64,000 nt of DNA from Pristionchus mayeri (GCA_036245805.1 BTRK01000005.1:22110984-22174983), one strand, 5' to 3'. Shown: positions 47,876 to 58,348, counted from the stretch's first letter. Notes: generated by a model not told the origin, from the letters alone. A program made the numbers and translations.

Positions 47876-48084
47876 ATGCTGTCACGGTGTATCAGACCTC
47901 GTTTGCTACATGCAGGATCGATTGCGAGCAGGCGGTAAGTCCTCACTTTGAATTACCCGGAATATGTTTTTACAGATTTGAGCAAAAGTTTGTACACACG
48001 ACAAACACATTGGTGAATTTTGTACCTCAACAGCAAGCATGGGTGGTCGAACGAATGGGAAAATTCTACAAAGTTCTTGAGCCT
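47876..48084 (+). CDS. STOML2: Stomatin-like protein 2, exons 1-2
   Basis: Exon 1 (47876-47934) encodes MLSRCIRPRLLHAGSIAS, Arg-rich and free of acids, a typical mitochondrial presequence. Exon 2 (47976-48084) encodes TNTLVNFVPQQQAWVVERMG and KFYKVLEP, the start of the SPFH domain as in human STOML2 and worm STL-1. The intron is 41 nt with GTAAGT and TTTTTACAG. STOML2 is a mitochondrial inner-membrane scaffold that binds cardiolipin and prohibitins. Seven exons are found (here, 48864, 51704, 51918, 52043 and 62474), giving 195 codons; the C-terminal coiled-coil part must lie beyond 64000. A longer in-frame reading from 47887 is a different frame and is rejected. Confidence 0.92.
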
Positions 48085-48180
48085 GTGAGTGTGAATACTA
48101 CAATGTGGATATATATTGATTTTTTTATTATTTGAGATCCCCATTTTGGGACTGTTTGAAAGAACGTGATTCTAATGTGG

Positions 48181-48397
48181 TGTTAGTTCTCAGGAAATGG
48201 AAATGACTTCAGATTTGCATTCCCGCAATTTCATATCTCCGTTCTCCGTGGAGCTAGAGACTTGAAAATTGGAATATAAGGTTTTTTGACCCTCAGAACC
48301 TTATTTTCCAATTCAAGCCTCTAGCTCATCAGAGAACGGAGATAAGAAATTTCGGGAATTCAAATCTGAAGTCATTTCCATTTCCTGAGAACTAACA
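48181..48397. mobile_element. 217-bp MITE in STOML2 intron 2
   Basis: Ends TGTTAGTTCTCAGGAAATGG and its inverse; the arms continue about 100 bp with some mismatch. Fragments of the same end occur at 56064 (TGTTAGTTCTCAGGA), 56113 and inverted at 62322-62338, all in STOML2 introns. Between 48398 and 48863 nothing else is recognised. Confidence 0.8.
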
Positions 48398-48863
48398 GGG
48401 CATAAATGTTGATATTCGTTTCTGTAACTGAAGAGAGGGTTTTTCAAATCGACATTTATTTGGTATTCGTGATGAACTAGTAATAACCGTAGTTTTTGGT
48501 CGATCAACATCGTCCAGTATTATGCTCAATGCAAAAGAGGGGCGCACTCCAAGCAATGGTGAGGAGGCACACCGCAGAATCTTCCCGGCTTTTTTATCTT
48601 TCAAGTTTATTTCCCAATGAATTCGATTAATTAATTATAAGAATCAAAACGAATTTAGTGAAGTCTGCACCGCCAATTACCCTATTTCTAATTTAAAAAT
48701 AATTTGTAGAAATAAAATTAATTTCTACCGTACTTTTGATCTAGATTAGGCAAAAATATTTTCTAGTCCAGAATAGAGCCAACGTTTTTTCGATACTTAC
48801 GCAAAAGAGCTAATATGGATTTATCGTAGTGACAAGAACGAATAAATTTTTCAATTTTCTCAG

Positions 48864-48953
48864 GGAGTGAATGTGCTGATTCCCGGGATCGATAGGATCA
48901 AGTACGTGCAGAGCTTGAAGGAAGTGGCCATCGAGATCCCTCAACAAGGCGCT
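48864..48953 (+). CDS. STOML2: Stomatin-like protein 2, exon 3
   Basis: Thirty codons: GVNVLIPGIDRIKYVQSLKE, then VAIEIPQQGA. Acceptor TTTTCTCAG, donor GCT|GTCAGT. It joins exon 2 (…LEP) and exon 4 (VTLDNV…) in phase 0, reproducing the LEPG..ILIP..DRI.YVQSLKE....P.Q.AVTLDN order of the family. The frame runs on past the donor to a stop, which shows that the donor is used. Confidence 0.92.
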
Positions 48954-49284
48954 GTCAGTTATCTGAGCCAGCTTGCGTAAGATTCGCCCAATACCTCCGA
49001 AGAGTCTGGCACACCAATTTTTCAAAAATTTGTGGAAAGAGGTTCTCTACAGTGCTGATCACAGTGTTCAATTTCATTTTGCGCCATGTCGATTCTCCGA
49101 GTTTGGTGAAAAATAGGTCATTCTTATTTTTATTCCAAACGCTGTCAACAGCTTCCAATGTCATCTAAATTTTCTACAACGTCCCTTCTAGTGTCTATAA
49201 ACGTATTGTAGATAATGCAAAATAAGCATAACGTTAGGATTTTGGAATATCAATTGAAACAAATTTTCTATCGTAATTTGGAAA

Positions 49285-49515
49285 AAAATGAACGTAAAAC
49301 GACTAGGGGCTGCAGAGGCACGAGGGCTTAAAACGACTAGGGGTTGTAGAAGCACGAGGGCTCAAAACGACCAGGTGCTGCAAAGGCACTACTTGAGATT
49401 AAGTGACGTCACACACAATCAGAGGGGAGTGAGAGAGCGTGGCTCGTCTCCTGTACACTTTTATTGCACAGAGGCCGCGGTTGTGAGCCCTCGTGCTGAG
49501 GCACTTCTGATTGTA
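49285..49515 (+). repeat. Dispersed repeat related to the P1 outer edge
   Basis: CAGAGGCCGCGGTTGTGAGC and CCTGTACA...TTGCACAG resemble 945-1000 (and the mirror at 29908-29965). 49300-49390 holds three diverged units of AAAACGACTAGGGgcTG. 48954-49284 and 49516-49916 have nothing else I can name. Confidence 0.55.
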
Positions 49516-49916
49516 ATAGGGACTTGACATTTCGGATTTCGCATCCCTCCTACACGGACGAAGATACCCAAACGCAGGATACTTGGTTTTGAGTTTGAGC
49601 GTATGTCGATACCCTACTCTGAAAAATTCCTTTTCGGCTGTGACAGTTGTCTTCGCGCCGGGGATAACCTATACCTAAGCATTTAATCTTACAGCATCAG
49701 CCGAATATCTACCGGTACCCCAACCTGGGCTTCTATAACAGTGCGGGACAAACCCTTTTCTGTGGGGACATCCTTGGCGGGCTGGGCTTCTATACCAGCG
49801 CCCCAAAAAGTTTGATTTTCTTTACTAACTAGCCGAGCTTTCGCTCGCTAGGGGCACGCCGTGATTTGAGTTCAAAAAAGATTTATTCAGGAATAGGATT
49901 TCTAGCCGCACAGAAT

Positions 49917-50245
49917 GGTCTTGTACCTGGTCGGTACCAACTTGGCACCGCTTGGTACCAACCTGGCACGGTGTGGTTCCGACTTGGTACCGTCTTGTTC
50001 CGCATTGGTACCAACCTCTTACCATGTGGTACCATGTGAAATGGATCTGGTACCTCGTGGTAGCACCTTGGAACGGCGTGGTACCAACCAGGCACCGCTT
50101 GGTACCGACTTGGTACCGTATGCTACGGGCCTGGAAACTCGTGGAGCATGCGTGGTACGGTCATTGGAGTCATCTGATATCGCATACTACGCCCTTGGAA
50201 GTTCATGGTACCGCATGGTTCCGACACAGGAATAGTGTGGCACCA
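49917..50245. repeat. GGTACC minisatellite with about 10.5-bp period
   Basis: More than 25 degenerate copies of a 10-11 bp unit, consensus TTGGTACCRAC, drift through TGGCACCG and TGGTTCCG. Two units make 21 bp, so frames on both strands read as heptapeptide repeats (for example CQVGT on the minus strand). These frames are by-products of the repeat. Confidence 0.85.
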
Positions 50246-50370
50246 ACCCTTAGCCGACCCCTACCATTAGTTGCCTCGATTCCCCACGAAATTAGCCTCC
50301 CCCCACGATTTTGGTTCAAAATTGTGAAAAAATGGGGTTTTCTAGCCGTTTTAGTAGTGGCAAAAAAGTC

Positions 50371-50445
50371 TGCACCGGATGGGGCTCGAACCAACAACCT
50401 CGTGTTCGCTAGGCAGGCTGCTCAACCACTGGACCACTTGGGACG
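50371..50445 (-). repeat. tRNA-like SINE module
   Basis: Minus strand: A-box AAGTGGTCCAGTGGTTGAGC, B-box TTGGTTCGAGCCCC, then CTTTTTTG, a Pol III-type terminator. T-stem pairing is imperfect, so it is tRNA-derived, not a tRNA gene. The GC-rich flank 50450-50590 may be its body. Confidence 0.6.
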
Positions 50446-51703
50446 ATGGTGGGTGGCTCCTACTGCCCATAGAAGAGGCGAGCGAGGCGCCCAGACAGTG
50501 GAGAGAGCCGGGAATAGGGTAGTTTACCCGCGCCGCGCTCTTTCGCCGTTCGCCACGTGCGTAATTGGGCTCCACCCGAAACGTGAAGTAGGTCAAAAGA
50601 ACCGTCTCGACGAGTTCTACAAGATGCTCTATTCAGTTAGGGTCCAGAAGGTCAAAGCAATTAGCCCTCCTCTCGAATGCACCAATTGAAGGCCCCTTTT
50701 CTCTCTATGTCCTGTCGCTTGCTCGCGATATCTCCGTTCTCTTTAAACTTATCGATACGGCGATTGTCTAGATCGAAAGAGAAGTGTTTTCCGCCTATAG
50801 TATTGTAGTATAGATGGTTAGTTTTTACCACGACGTCTTCTATACTTACCATTGGCTCGAAAAGTAGGGTGCGTTTTGCGCAAAATCGTGAACTCGACAT
50901 TCCCTCAGGAGAATTGCGATAACTCGCTTCATTTTTGGGCTACAGAGATCCCACCGGTCTAGCCGCAACCGTCTGATCATTCTCTACAACATGGTTGCAT
51001 TCGTTAAGAATCCCGACCAAAAGCCAAGTCGCCATTCCTCGAAACGAAGCTGCGGCGCTAGTTCGAAAATTCGACCTGCACCCAGAACTCTCCGGGTTCG
51101 CTACGAACCAGCTAGAAATTGCAGCAGGGGATACTACATCGATCCGCGCTAATCTAACATCTTCCCAACTGCGCCTCTCACTCGGATTCTTTATTTTTGA
51201 TTTTCAGAAAACGTGAAATAGACCATTCGACGCGTCTCGTCGAGACGATCATTTTTCCTGCCAAGAGCTAAGCGCTAGCTGCACGCGCTCGGGAGATATC
51301 GCGCGAGAAAGGATTTTTGCAAAACTTCAAAGTGAGTTTTGACCTACCCAACGTGCTCCGATCGCTTCGGTCCCAACAGCAAAAAAGATGCGCCGTGGTC
51401 GATCCCCATGTAGTTTTCTTCGAGCCGTCAATTTTCGGACAATCGATTGTTTATAGTGAGGTCGAATCTTTTATGTATAGGGAATATCTGGAGAGGGCAA
51501 AGGTGAGTCATACTGTGTCAGTCGATGCAAATAATGTAACATGATCCGATCACCGGCATCAGTATGGAAAAAATACTCCGGATTTCATATTTTCGAAAAA
51601 TTGTTGTGCCAATGATTGTTCGAGCCTTTGGAATACGATTTCAAATGAACAACAGTAGTAGATAATAAAATATGCAAATTTGATGTTCGCCTTACTCACA
51701 CAG
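50446..51703. other. Rest of STOML2 intron 3
   Basis: Contains a possible inverted pair (CTCGCGATATCTCC near 50722 and GGAGATATCGCGCGAG near 51292). Two open frames (50995-51216, 51317-51544) match no known family; the second ends at a good donor (GCAAAG|GTGAGTC, 51500). Confidence 0.45.
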
Positions 51704-52163
51704 GTCACATTGGACAACGTACAGCTTCATCTAGATGGCGTATTGTTTCTGAGAGTCTTTGATGCATACAAGGTTCTTTCCCTATAATTGTGTTGTACAG
51801 GAACAATATCACTAGATCGGATGAGGACTATTGCGTCATGATGCCCGATATATCAAAGGCGACATTATGATGAAATAGTTCTCATCCGACCTAGTGCCGT
51901 AATAATTTAATTCGAAGGCTTCATATGGGGTCGAAGATGCCGAATTCGCCATTACTCAATTGGCTCAAACGACCATGAGATCCGAGGCTTGTTTTTCTCG
52001 ATTTACTCATCAAATAGCTTGCATTATGTTATCGTTTTGAAGGTGGGCAAGATGTCTCTGGATGAAGTATTCCGCGAGAGAGATACGCTTAATGTATCAA
52101 TTGTTCACTCAATTAACAATGCAGCTCGACCATGGGGAATTTCCTGTCTCCGATATGAAATCC
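51704..52163 (+). CDS. STOML2: Stomatin-like protein 2, exons 4-6
   Basis: Exon 4 (51704-51772) VTLDNVQLHLDGVLFLRVFD; exon 5 (51918-51986) ASYGVEDAEFAITQLAQTTM; exon 6 (52043-52163) VGKMSLDEVFRERDTLN and NAARPWGISCLRYEI. This is the core of the SPFH/PHB domain, nearly colinear with human STOML2 (MRSELGKLSLD.VFRER). Intron 4 is 145 nt and mostly a small MITE. Intron 5 is 56 nt and appears to use a GC donor (GAG|GCTTGT). Exon 6 ends ATCC|GTGAGT with one base of a codon completed by exon 7. Confidence 0.93.
51810..51896. mobile_element. 87-bp MITE filling STOML2 intron 4
   Basis: CACTAGATCGGATGAGGAC and its near inverse (GTTCTCATCCGACCTAGTG) bound it. It takes up 87 of the 145 intron bases. Confidence 0.7.
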
Positions 52164-52195
52164 GTGAGTTCATTTACGGGGGTACGACATTTCCG

Positions 52196-53503
52196 CAACA
52201 AATACAAATACAAATTTTTATTCCATTCATTCATAGTGCGTATTTGGGGGTACGGGAAGACCCTTTGATGGAGTTGATGGAAGTTACGTCGCCCTTGGCG
52301 ATTCGTTGTGTGGGGGGTCGAGGCAGTAGGGGTGGTATAAGATACTAGATACGTATTACTGATGGGGGAAGGTCTTTTTTGGGTGAGGGGAAGTATATGG
52401 GCACGGAATACGTGTGCGGGGGAAGATACTATATCATAAGATAAACTATTCCAAACATTAATAGTTCTACTTACAACAGTGGAATGAGAACTTTTAATTA
52501 GATAGGGAATCGAAAGCCGTAAAGGGTATACTGAGCGAAGGTTATGAGAGATCGGTGAAACTCGGAATAAGAATGAATTATCTAGTTTATAATGCCCATG
52601 AACACAGTTATGGAGAAATAGTAGGTCTGATATGATCCTTTTTCGCTCTAATGTTGCTATCCCGAGATATTTAATTCTGTCGTAGTATTTAGTGGTGACA
52701 CCGAGTTCGCATCTTCTAAACAATCTACGAGAAAAGTTTCTTTGCAATGACTCAAGCGTGTTAGTGAGACCAATAGCCGTAGGATTCCAAATGGGGCTGA
52801 CATACATTGCTAACGGTAAGATAAAGGCCTTGTAAGCTTTTAGGTATATTCGAGAATCGGAACATCTAAATGATTTGAAAAGAACGTTAATCTTCGCGCG
52901 TACTTTAGAATCAATTTTTTGGATATGGGCCTTGAAGGTAAGGTCGGGAGACATAAAAACTCCAAGATCTTTTACTACATTAACAGCTGCAAGAGTGGTA
53001 TTGCCCAAATGGTATTTTGCACGCGACTTTAAAGGTCCATAATGCATCACAGAGCATTTAGTTTCTGACAGATTCATGTTCCACTGCGCAGCCCAAGATG
53101 CTATATCATCGATAGTTAGTTGTAAAAGGGCAGAGAATTTTGGAACTTCTGCGAAGATTTTTAGGTCATCCGCATAGATACCGTACTTAATTTTAGAAGG
53201 TATTACATCGCGCAAGTCGTTAATAAAGAGATTAAATAGGAGAGGGCCAATGCAAGAACCTTGTGGTACGCCAGATATGACTGTGATTGGTTGAGATAGT
53301 GACCTATTCACTAACACAAACTGTTTCCGATCGGAAAGATAATCTCTGAACCATGATACTAGGTTGTTAGAAAAACCTAATTTACTGAGCTTATAGAGAA
53401 GCAATCTATGGTCAATAGAGTCGAATGCTTTCTTGAAATCGAAATATATAGCTGTAATCGATTCTGTCGCCAGAATCGATTTGTGTAGTGCAAAGGACAA
53501 GGG
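52196..53503 (-). mobile_element. CR1-like LINE, reverse transcriptase part
   Basis: A minus-strand frame of over 400 codons carries the RT motifs FDFKKAFDSIDH, SGVPQGSCIGPLLFN and YADD, then NLSETKCSVMHY, PIWNPTAIGLTNTLESLQ and FSRRLFRRC of the LINE C-terminal domain. It ends near 52200 in an (ATTTGT)-type tail. The last residues of the long frame are read through into the antisense of STOML2 exon 6 and are not part of the element. Its 5' side is cut at 53503 by another insertion; more of the RT lies at 54490-54850. Confidence 0.93.
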
Positions 53504-54489
53504 GTGATAATAAAGACACTTTATTTACTTAATTGTACAAGGGAAACACGAAGTAAATGGTAGATCACAAGAAAGGAATGGGGTTGTTTACGTGACTATT
53601 GATTGGTTGGAAAAAGATTGAGAAAGATTGAAGTACCTTTATGAGGTCTTGAATCCTTGGATACCCGACGCCTTGTGGAGGTCGTCAGTGAGTGGATGGG
53701 AGGAGTGCTGTTGATGATACCCGAACGACTCGCGGAATCGTCCTGAGTGATGAAATGATGATAATGGGAAAAGGTGGATGGAACGAGTGAAAGACGATGG
53801 GAATAGTCCGCAGTGACTGCGCGACTATCGAAATGAACACTAGACAAGTTAGCCTAGTTACGGAGTGAATGCATATGAAAAACGGAAGGAAAAGTGACGT
53901 GAACGTCGAAAGAAATCAACGCAAGTGAGAATCGAGTCCAGAAAAAACAGAGGCTCCGCTGAAATACGGTAGGCTACCCTGATTTTCCGTATAGGACATT
54001 CTCACTGCGGCGGGACAATTTAAATGTGATACGGTAGAGTTGAACGAGAAGTTATGATCGAGAACTGATTATATTTATAATTGAATTATTACATTGATTT
54101 ATTTATTGATTACTATTGATGGCATGTGAAGTGAAGAAGATGTGCACTATTAATGAATGACTGGCCGACAGTTGCCAGCAGTGACACAGTCTTTGTGACT
54201 GACAGCAGTGGTATGCCGAAACCACTGGCGGTGAGCACTGGTCAGCAGTGGTATGCCAAAACCACTGGTGTTGAGCATTGGTCAGCAGTGGTATACCAAA
54301 ACCACTGGTGGTGAGCATTGGTCAGCAGTGGTATACCGAAACCACTGGTGGTGAGCAGTCTTCATTTTGATTGAGTTATTGTAGTAGTGAATGCTAATTC
54401 GCTACAATAGCATCGTATGATTTTCTCTTGGATATAAGAGGTACATAAAAGGAATGAGTTTCAGTCAATTGGGTAGTGGTGAATCTAAA
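53504..54489. mobile_element. Insertion splitting the LINE
   Basis: About 1 kb between the two LINE parts (…DPHQAGFRQ and LSFALHKS…). It includes the 40-bp tandem repeats at 54203-54362. It starts TGATAATAAAGACACTTTAT, which looks LTR-like on the minus strand (AATAAAGTG...), but no second end or duplication can be fixed. Confidence 0.55.
54203..54362 (+). repeat. Tandem repeat, four 40-bp units
   Basis: Units begin CAGCAGTGGTATnCCnAAAC at 54203, 54243, 54283 and 54323. Each contains the hairpin CAGTGGT...ACCACTG. Confidence 0.9.
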
Positions 54490-54850
54490 TTGACGGAAGC
54501 CAGCTTGGTGAGGGTCAAGCCTTGAATTATTTTCAAGAAACTCGACCATTTCTCTGATTAGGATTTTTTCGAAAATTTTTGAAGCGCTGCAAGTGAGAGA
54601 AAAAGGACGGAAATTAGAGATGATATTGCTAGTAGCTTTTGGTATGGGCTTAACGATTGCTTTTTTCCAAATCTCGGGGACTTTTTGAGTGATTAAACTT
54701 TTATTAAAAATGATGCTGGGGTGAGAAGATAGAAACTCTACATTTTGAATGAACTAAATTTGGTATTCCAAATCCGGAGAGAAATTAATTTTAGGAGTAA
54801 TATCACGAAGTGTAGACAATTCAACGGAACACCATTCCTTTGACAGAAGG
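54490..54850 (-). mobile_element. CR1-like LINE, RT N-terminal part
   Basis: Minus strand reads VPEIWKKAIVKPIPK, NFRPFSLTCSASKIFEKIL and LDPHQAGFRQ, the motifs that precede FDFKKAFD in LINE reverse transcriptases. It continues the element at 52196-53503 after removal of the insertion. Confidence 0.85.
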
Positions 54851-54854
54851 AGTA

Positions 54855-55110
54855 GCAACTTGGGAGTTGTTGCGTTGTTACCAGTATGTGCTACCATACC
54901 TTGGCATATACAATTCTTGTTGCCAGGCGATATTGAGTTTCAACGTATAGTGGGTCATGGAAACGCATAAACCATGACCCCCTCCCTATACGTTGATTTG
55001 GAGTGAAACTCATGATCACCAGGAAATACAATTTATATATGCTTATGTATGGGTGCGCATACTGGTAACAATGCAACAACTCCCAAGTTTCTACTCCTTC
55101 TGCCAAGGGA
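54855..55110. repeat. Foldback related to the 1616-2320 element
   Basis: CAACTTGGGAGTTGTTGCGTTGTTACCAGTATG pairs with its inverse 230 bp on; only short words are given by each arm (ACTCCCAAG, CCAGTATG). Central words TTTCAACGTATAG and CATGACCCCC mirror those at 1730-1765. A run of 16 C follows at 55139. Confidence 0.7.
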
Positions 55111-55232
55111 ATGGTGCTCCGTTGCGGAAATGTCGTACCCCCCCCCCCCCCCCCATTTTACAGTATCGGTCGTAAGCGTACCAACCTTCACAGCTCTGTA
55201 CGAGAAAAAACTGAAAATCCACTTTTGCTCAA

Positions 55233-55419
55233 TCTATACCTATATATAAAACGCACTGTGTGTGCGTCTGTTCGAATTGCGAAACAGTTGCGAAATGAGG
55301 AGAGAGAAAGGTTGCGAAACGATTACGAAATGTGGAGGGAGAGATCGCGCGTCAACAAGGTGCGAAACCTACTCCGCTAGGACGGGGCCCCCGCCGAAGG
55401 CGAGGGGCAGCCGGACTAG
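55233..55419 (+). mobile_element. 187-bp non-autonomous Helitron
   Basis: Starts TCTATACCTATATATAAAAC and ends in a GC hairpin (CCCCGCC-GAA-GGCGAGGGG) followed by CAGCCGGACTAG, with A before and T after, the Helitron insertion rule. The middle repeats GTTGCGAAA and GATTACGAAATG words. No Rep or helicase frame. Confidence 0.85.
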
Positions 55420-55674
55420 TTTTGTTATTATGAGATAGTTTTAATTGATTTACATTAAAATTAAAGAAAAGAAAAACAAACATTATTTTTAGCAGGAATA
55501 AATAACTTCAAAAGTCATGTGCGCGCTCTTGGATTTTGCCAAATTTCTCCGAAATGACTTTTTCCGAGTTTGAGCTCTCACTCTTCAAGTAAAGTCCCGA
55601 GGCATCGATGCAGGCCACATCTTTAGCCAACCAAATTTTTCTACGATGTCTATCTTTGAACCCAGAAGCAACTA

Positions 55675-56042
55675 GGCATTGAGTCCTTAGAGAAGCGTAG
55701 AATAACGATTGATGTTAGAGTAGCCACAAATCTCATCCGAGGCAAATATAGTATATCCAACCGAAAACAACATTATTTCAAAATTTACCACACGCGAAAC
55801 GGCATGAACTTCAACAACCCTGGTTCGAATCATAACTACAGACACAATAGCTTCTTTCCAAGAGCGGCAAGGCTTTTAGTAAATACCGAGAATGAAACCA
55901 GTTCCCCTGAGTAGATCCTCGTGACTTCATGACCCTTTAATCCAGTCATTAACTATTGATTCTCATCGTCATGAATTTTCCTGTTCTATTTTAAATGTTA
56001 TCTCACGTTATTTCGTACGAAATAGCATAAATATATATATAT
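55675..56042 (+). mobile_element. Decayed LINE 3' fragment
   Basis: Aligns with 270-631 at the left edge (CTAGGCATTGAGTCCTTAGAG, GAACGGCATGAACTTCAACA-like words, CGTTATTTCGTACGAAATAG), with stops and indels, and ends in (TA)n near 56040. 56046-56186 contains two remnants of the TGTTAGTTCTCAGG MITE end. 55420-55674 is unrecognised. Confidence 0.8.
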
Positions 56043-56186
56043 TGCTACTTTGATTTATTTCCTGTTAGTTCTCAGGAAAAAAAGAAAAAAAGCGAATGGA
56101 AATGGAAAAGAGTGTTAGTTCTCACCCTGCGTTACTTTCTGGAAATTAAATAAATTTGAATTCCCGTAATTATCGATTTTCCTTAA

Positions 56187-58253
56187 CACAGGTCTTCTGA
56201 GAGATCGCATGAAATTGAGACCCCGTTTAACAAACTGTTCAAATTGCTTCAAACGGAACACCAGTTTTGGTGGTTGATGTACCTGAGGCCTAGTAATATT
56301 CAGTAAAGTTTTTGGAGCCGTGATTTGAAAATTGCCTAAAGCCGGCTCTCACCATTTTGAAAATTCGAAAACTCATATCTCCCTTCAAAGTTGAGTAAGT
56401 GAATCGCTAAAAAAACTAAAATGATCCTCTCGTCGGGTAGAATATCTTTAATGTTAAAGAGAAATTGAAAGGAACACAAGTTCCAAACTTTATGGTGGCG
56501 AAAATCCATAAAGTTTGGATTTTGTGATGGGAAAAATGGAGAAAAATTCAGTTCCTGAACAAAAAATATCATTACTACCTAAGAGATTATTTCAGATTCG
56601 AAGTCTACGACTTTTTTTACCCCGGGGAAAATTACACCCAGAAAAATCGCGATCGTAATATCGCGCTTTTTTTCGCCGAGAACACGTCCGATCTCGTGTT
56701 GTTACTCAAGATCGAAAAATTCACATTCTAATTTTAGTGTCGAAATCACTCAGGTATATCTTTTCTTTCAATTGTCAATGCTTACCAACCTTTATATGTC
56801 AATTCCCGTCGAAAAAAACGGAGATTTCAATATTTTCAAAAGTCACGTTTTTTTACCAAATTTCTCAAATTTTATGTAGCAAAACATGATTTTTGAAAAG
56901 ATTGAAATCTCCGGGTTTTTCGACGGGAATTGACATATAAAGGTTGGTAAGCATCGACAATTGAAAGAAAAGATATATCCGAGTGATTTTGACACTAAAA
57001 TTAGAATGTGAAATTGTCGACCTTGAGCAAAAACACGAGATCGGACGTGTTCTCGGCGAAAAAAAGCGCGATATTACGGTCGCGATTTTTCTGGGTGTAA
57101 AAAAGGTCGTAGAATTCGAATCTGAAATATTCTCTTAGGTAGTAATGATATTTTTTTTCAGGAACTGAATTTTTCTCGATTTTTCCAATCACAAAATCCA
57201 AACTTTTTGAATTTTCGTTTCGCCATGAACTTGTGTTCCTTTCAATTTCGCTTTAACAACAAAGTTATTCTACTCGACGAGAGGATCATTTTAGTTTTTT
57301 TAGCGACTCACTCAACTTTGAAGGGAGATATGAATTTTCGAAATTTCAAAATCGTGAGAGCCGGCTTTTAGGCAATTTTCAAATCACGGCTCCAAAAACT
57401 TTACTGAATATTAGTAGGCCTCAGGAACATCAACCACCAAACTGGCGTTCCGTTTGAAGCAATTTGAATAGTTTGTTAAAGGGCACCTGCGATCACTCAG
57501 AAGTAGGCTTTGCTAAATGAGAGATCTCTCGCGAAACTCCCATTCTCTCTCGTCGAGAACGCTCTCATTTTGGTTTATTCGAGAGAGAGATCGGCTTGTT
57601 CATTTTCCCCTCTCCCCTCTCGCCTCTTGGTCGAGAGGTCTCGCGAGAGGTGCAAATTGATTACTCTCGGCGAGAGGACGAATGGTCTCGCGAGACCCTC
57701 TCATTAATTTCTCCCTATTGGTGAAAATGTGAGTGGTCGGGGAGTAAAAATCAGAAAAGTAAAGATGTGCTGATTGTCATGAACATCTAGTGATTCTCCT
57801 CATTGCGACTAGTCGAGGTTAACTGCCTAGGGGGCCAAGCCTAAGACTGAGTGAGCAAAAATTAATGAAGAGTTTTTTTGCAAAACCTTAAAGTTGAATT
57901 CGAACCAGCGACTCACTGCGCGTCTGACCCGTTATCCACTCTGCCAGATCGATTTTTGGGAAAGGACACCCAAGATAAACTAGTAAAACTGTTATAACTG
58001 AGCGAAGCGCCATGATCTGCGCCAACCACTCTCGTGCTCAATAACTGGAAGAAATGAATGACTTTCGCGAGACCACTCGCCCTCTCGCCGAGACTAACTA
58101 ATTTGACTGTCTTGCGAGAGCTCTCGTCGAGAGTGACTCTCACATTTAAATTCATTTCGAGAGTTGACCGTTCAACGAGAGCAGTTTTTGACGAATGATC
58201 TCGCCGAGAGCCTCTCACCTCTCGTTTAGCAGAGTCTACTCAGAAGACCTGTG
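56187..58253. mobile_element. Foldback element Q with TTAA flanks
   Basis: Ends CACAGGTCTTCTGAGAGATC and inverse, flanked by TTAA (56183-56186, 58254-58257). Arms pair about a centre near 56850 (AATTCCCGTCGAAAAA on both sides). The right arm is interrupted by the hAT MITE at 57504-58238. Same terminal family as element E. The minus frame 57001-57201 is a symmetry by-product. Confidence 0.75.
57504..58238. mobile_element. hAT-type MITE, 735 bp, with 8-bp duplication
   Basis: Ends TAGGCTTTGCTAAATGAGAG and inverted TAGACTCTGCTAAACGAGAG. CTCAGAAG flanks both sides (57496-57503, 58239-58246); the empty site is the mirror position CTTCTGAG in the other arm of Q (56199). The ends are rich in CTCTCG/CGAGAG words. 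A tRNA-like module (A-box TCTGGCAGAGTGGATA, B-box CTGGTTCGAATTC) is on the minus strand at 57896-57952. A second copy starts at 63504. Confidence 0.9.
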
Positions 58254-58348
58254 TTAAAGTTACCCAACACTCGTGCAATTTTTTAAAACTAGCGCCATGC
58301 CGTCTTACCGCGAATTCCATGACCAAGTACTAAGTACCGTATTTTTTA

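Noticed and set aside
47887..48135. STOML2 starting at 47887 as one uninterrupted frame
   Set aside because: It reads through intron 1 out of the presequence frame; splicing 47934 to 47976 gives a proper mitochondrial leader in phase.
49952..50689. 245-codon protein
   Set aside because: The first half is the GGTACC minisatellite and the second runs antisense through a tRNA-like repeat; no family features.
52109..52195. C-terminal end of the LINE protein
   Set aside because: These codons are antisense to STOML2 exon 6 and its donor; the element ends near 52200.
54203..54362. CRISPR-like array
   Set aside because: Units are contiguous without spacers, and the genome is eukaryotic.
57913..58218. 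101-codon frame repeated at 63524-63829
   Set aside because: It lies in the CTCTCG-rich arm of a hAT MITE; sharing is due to two copies of the MITE. No transposase motifs.
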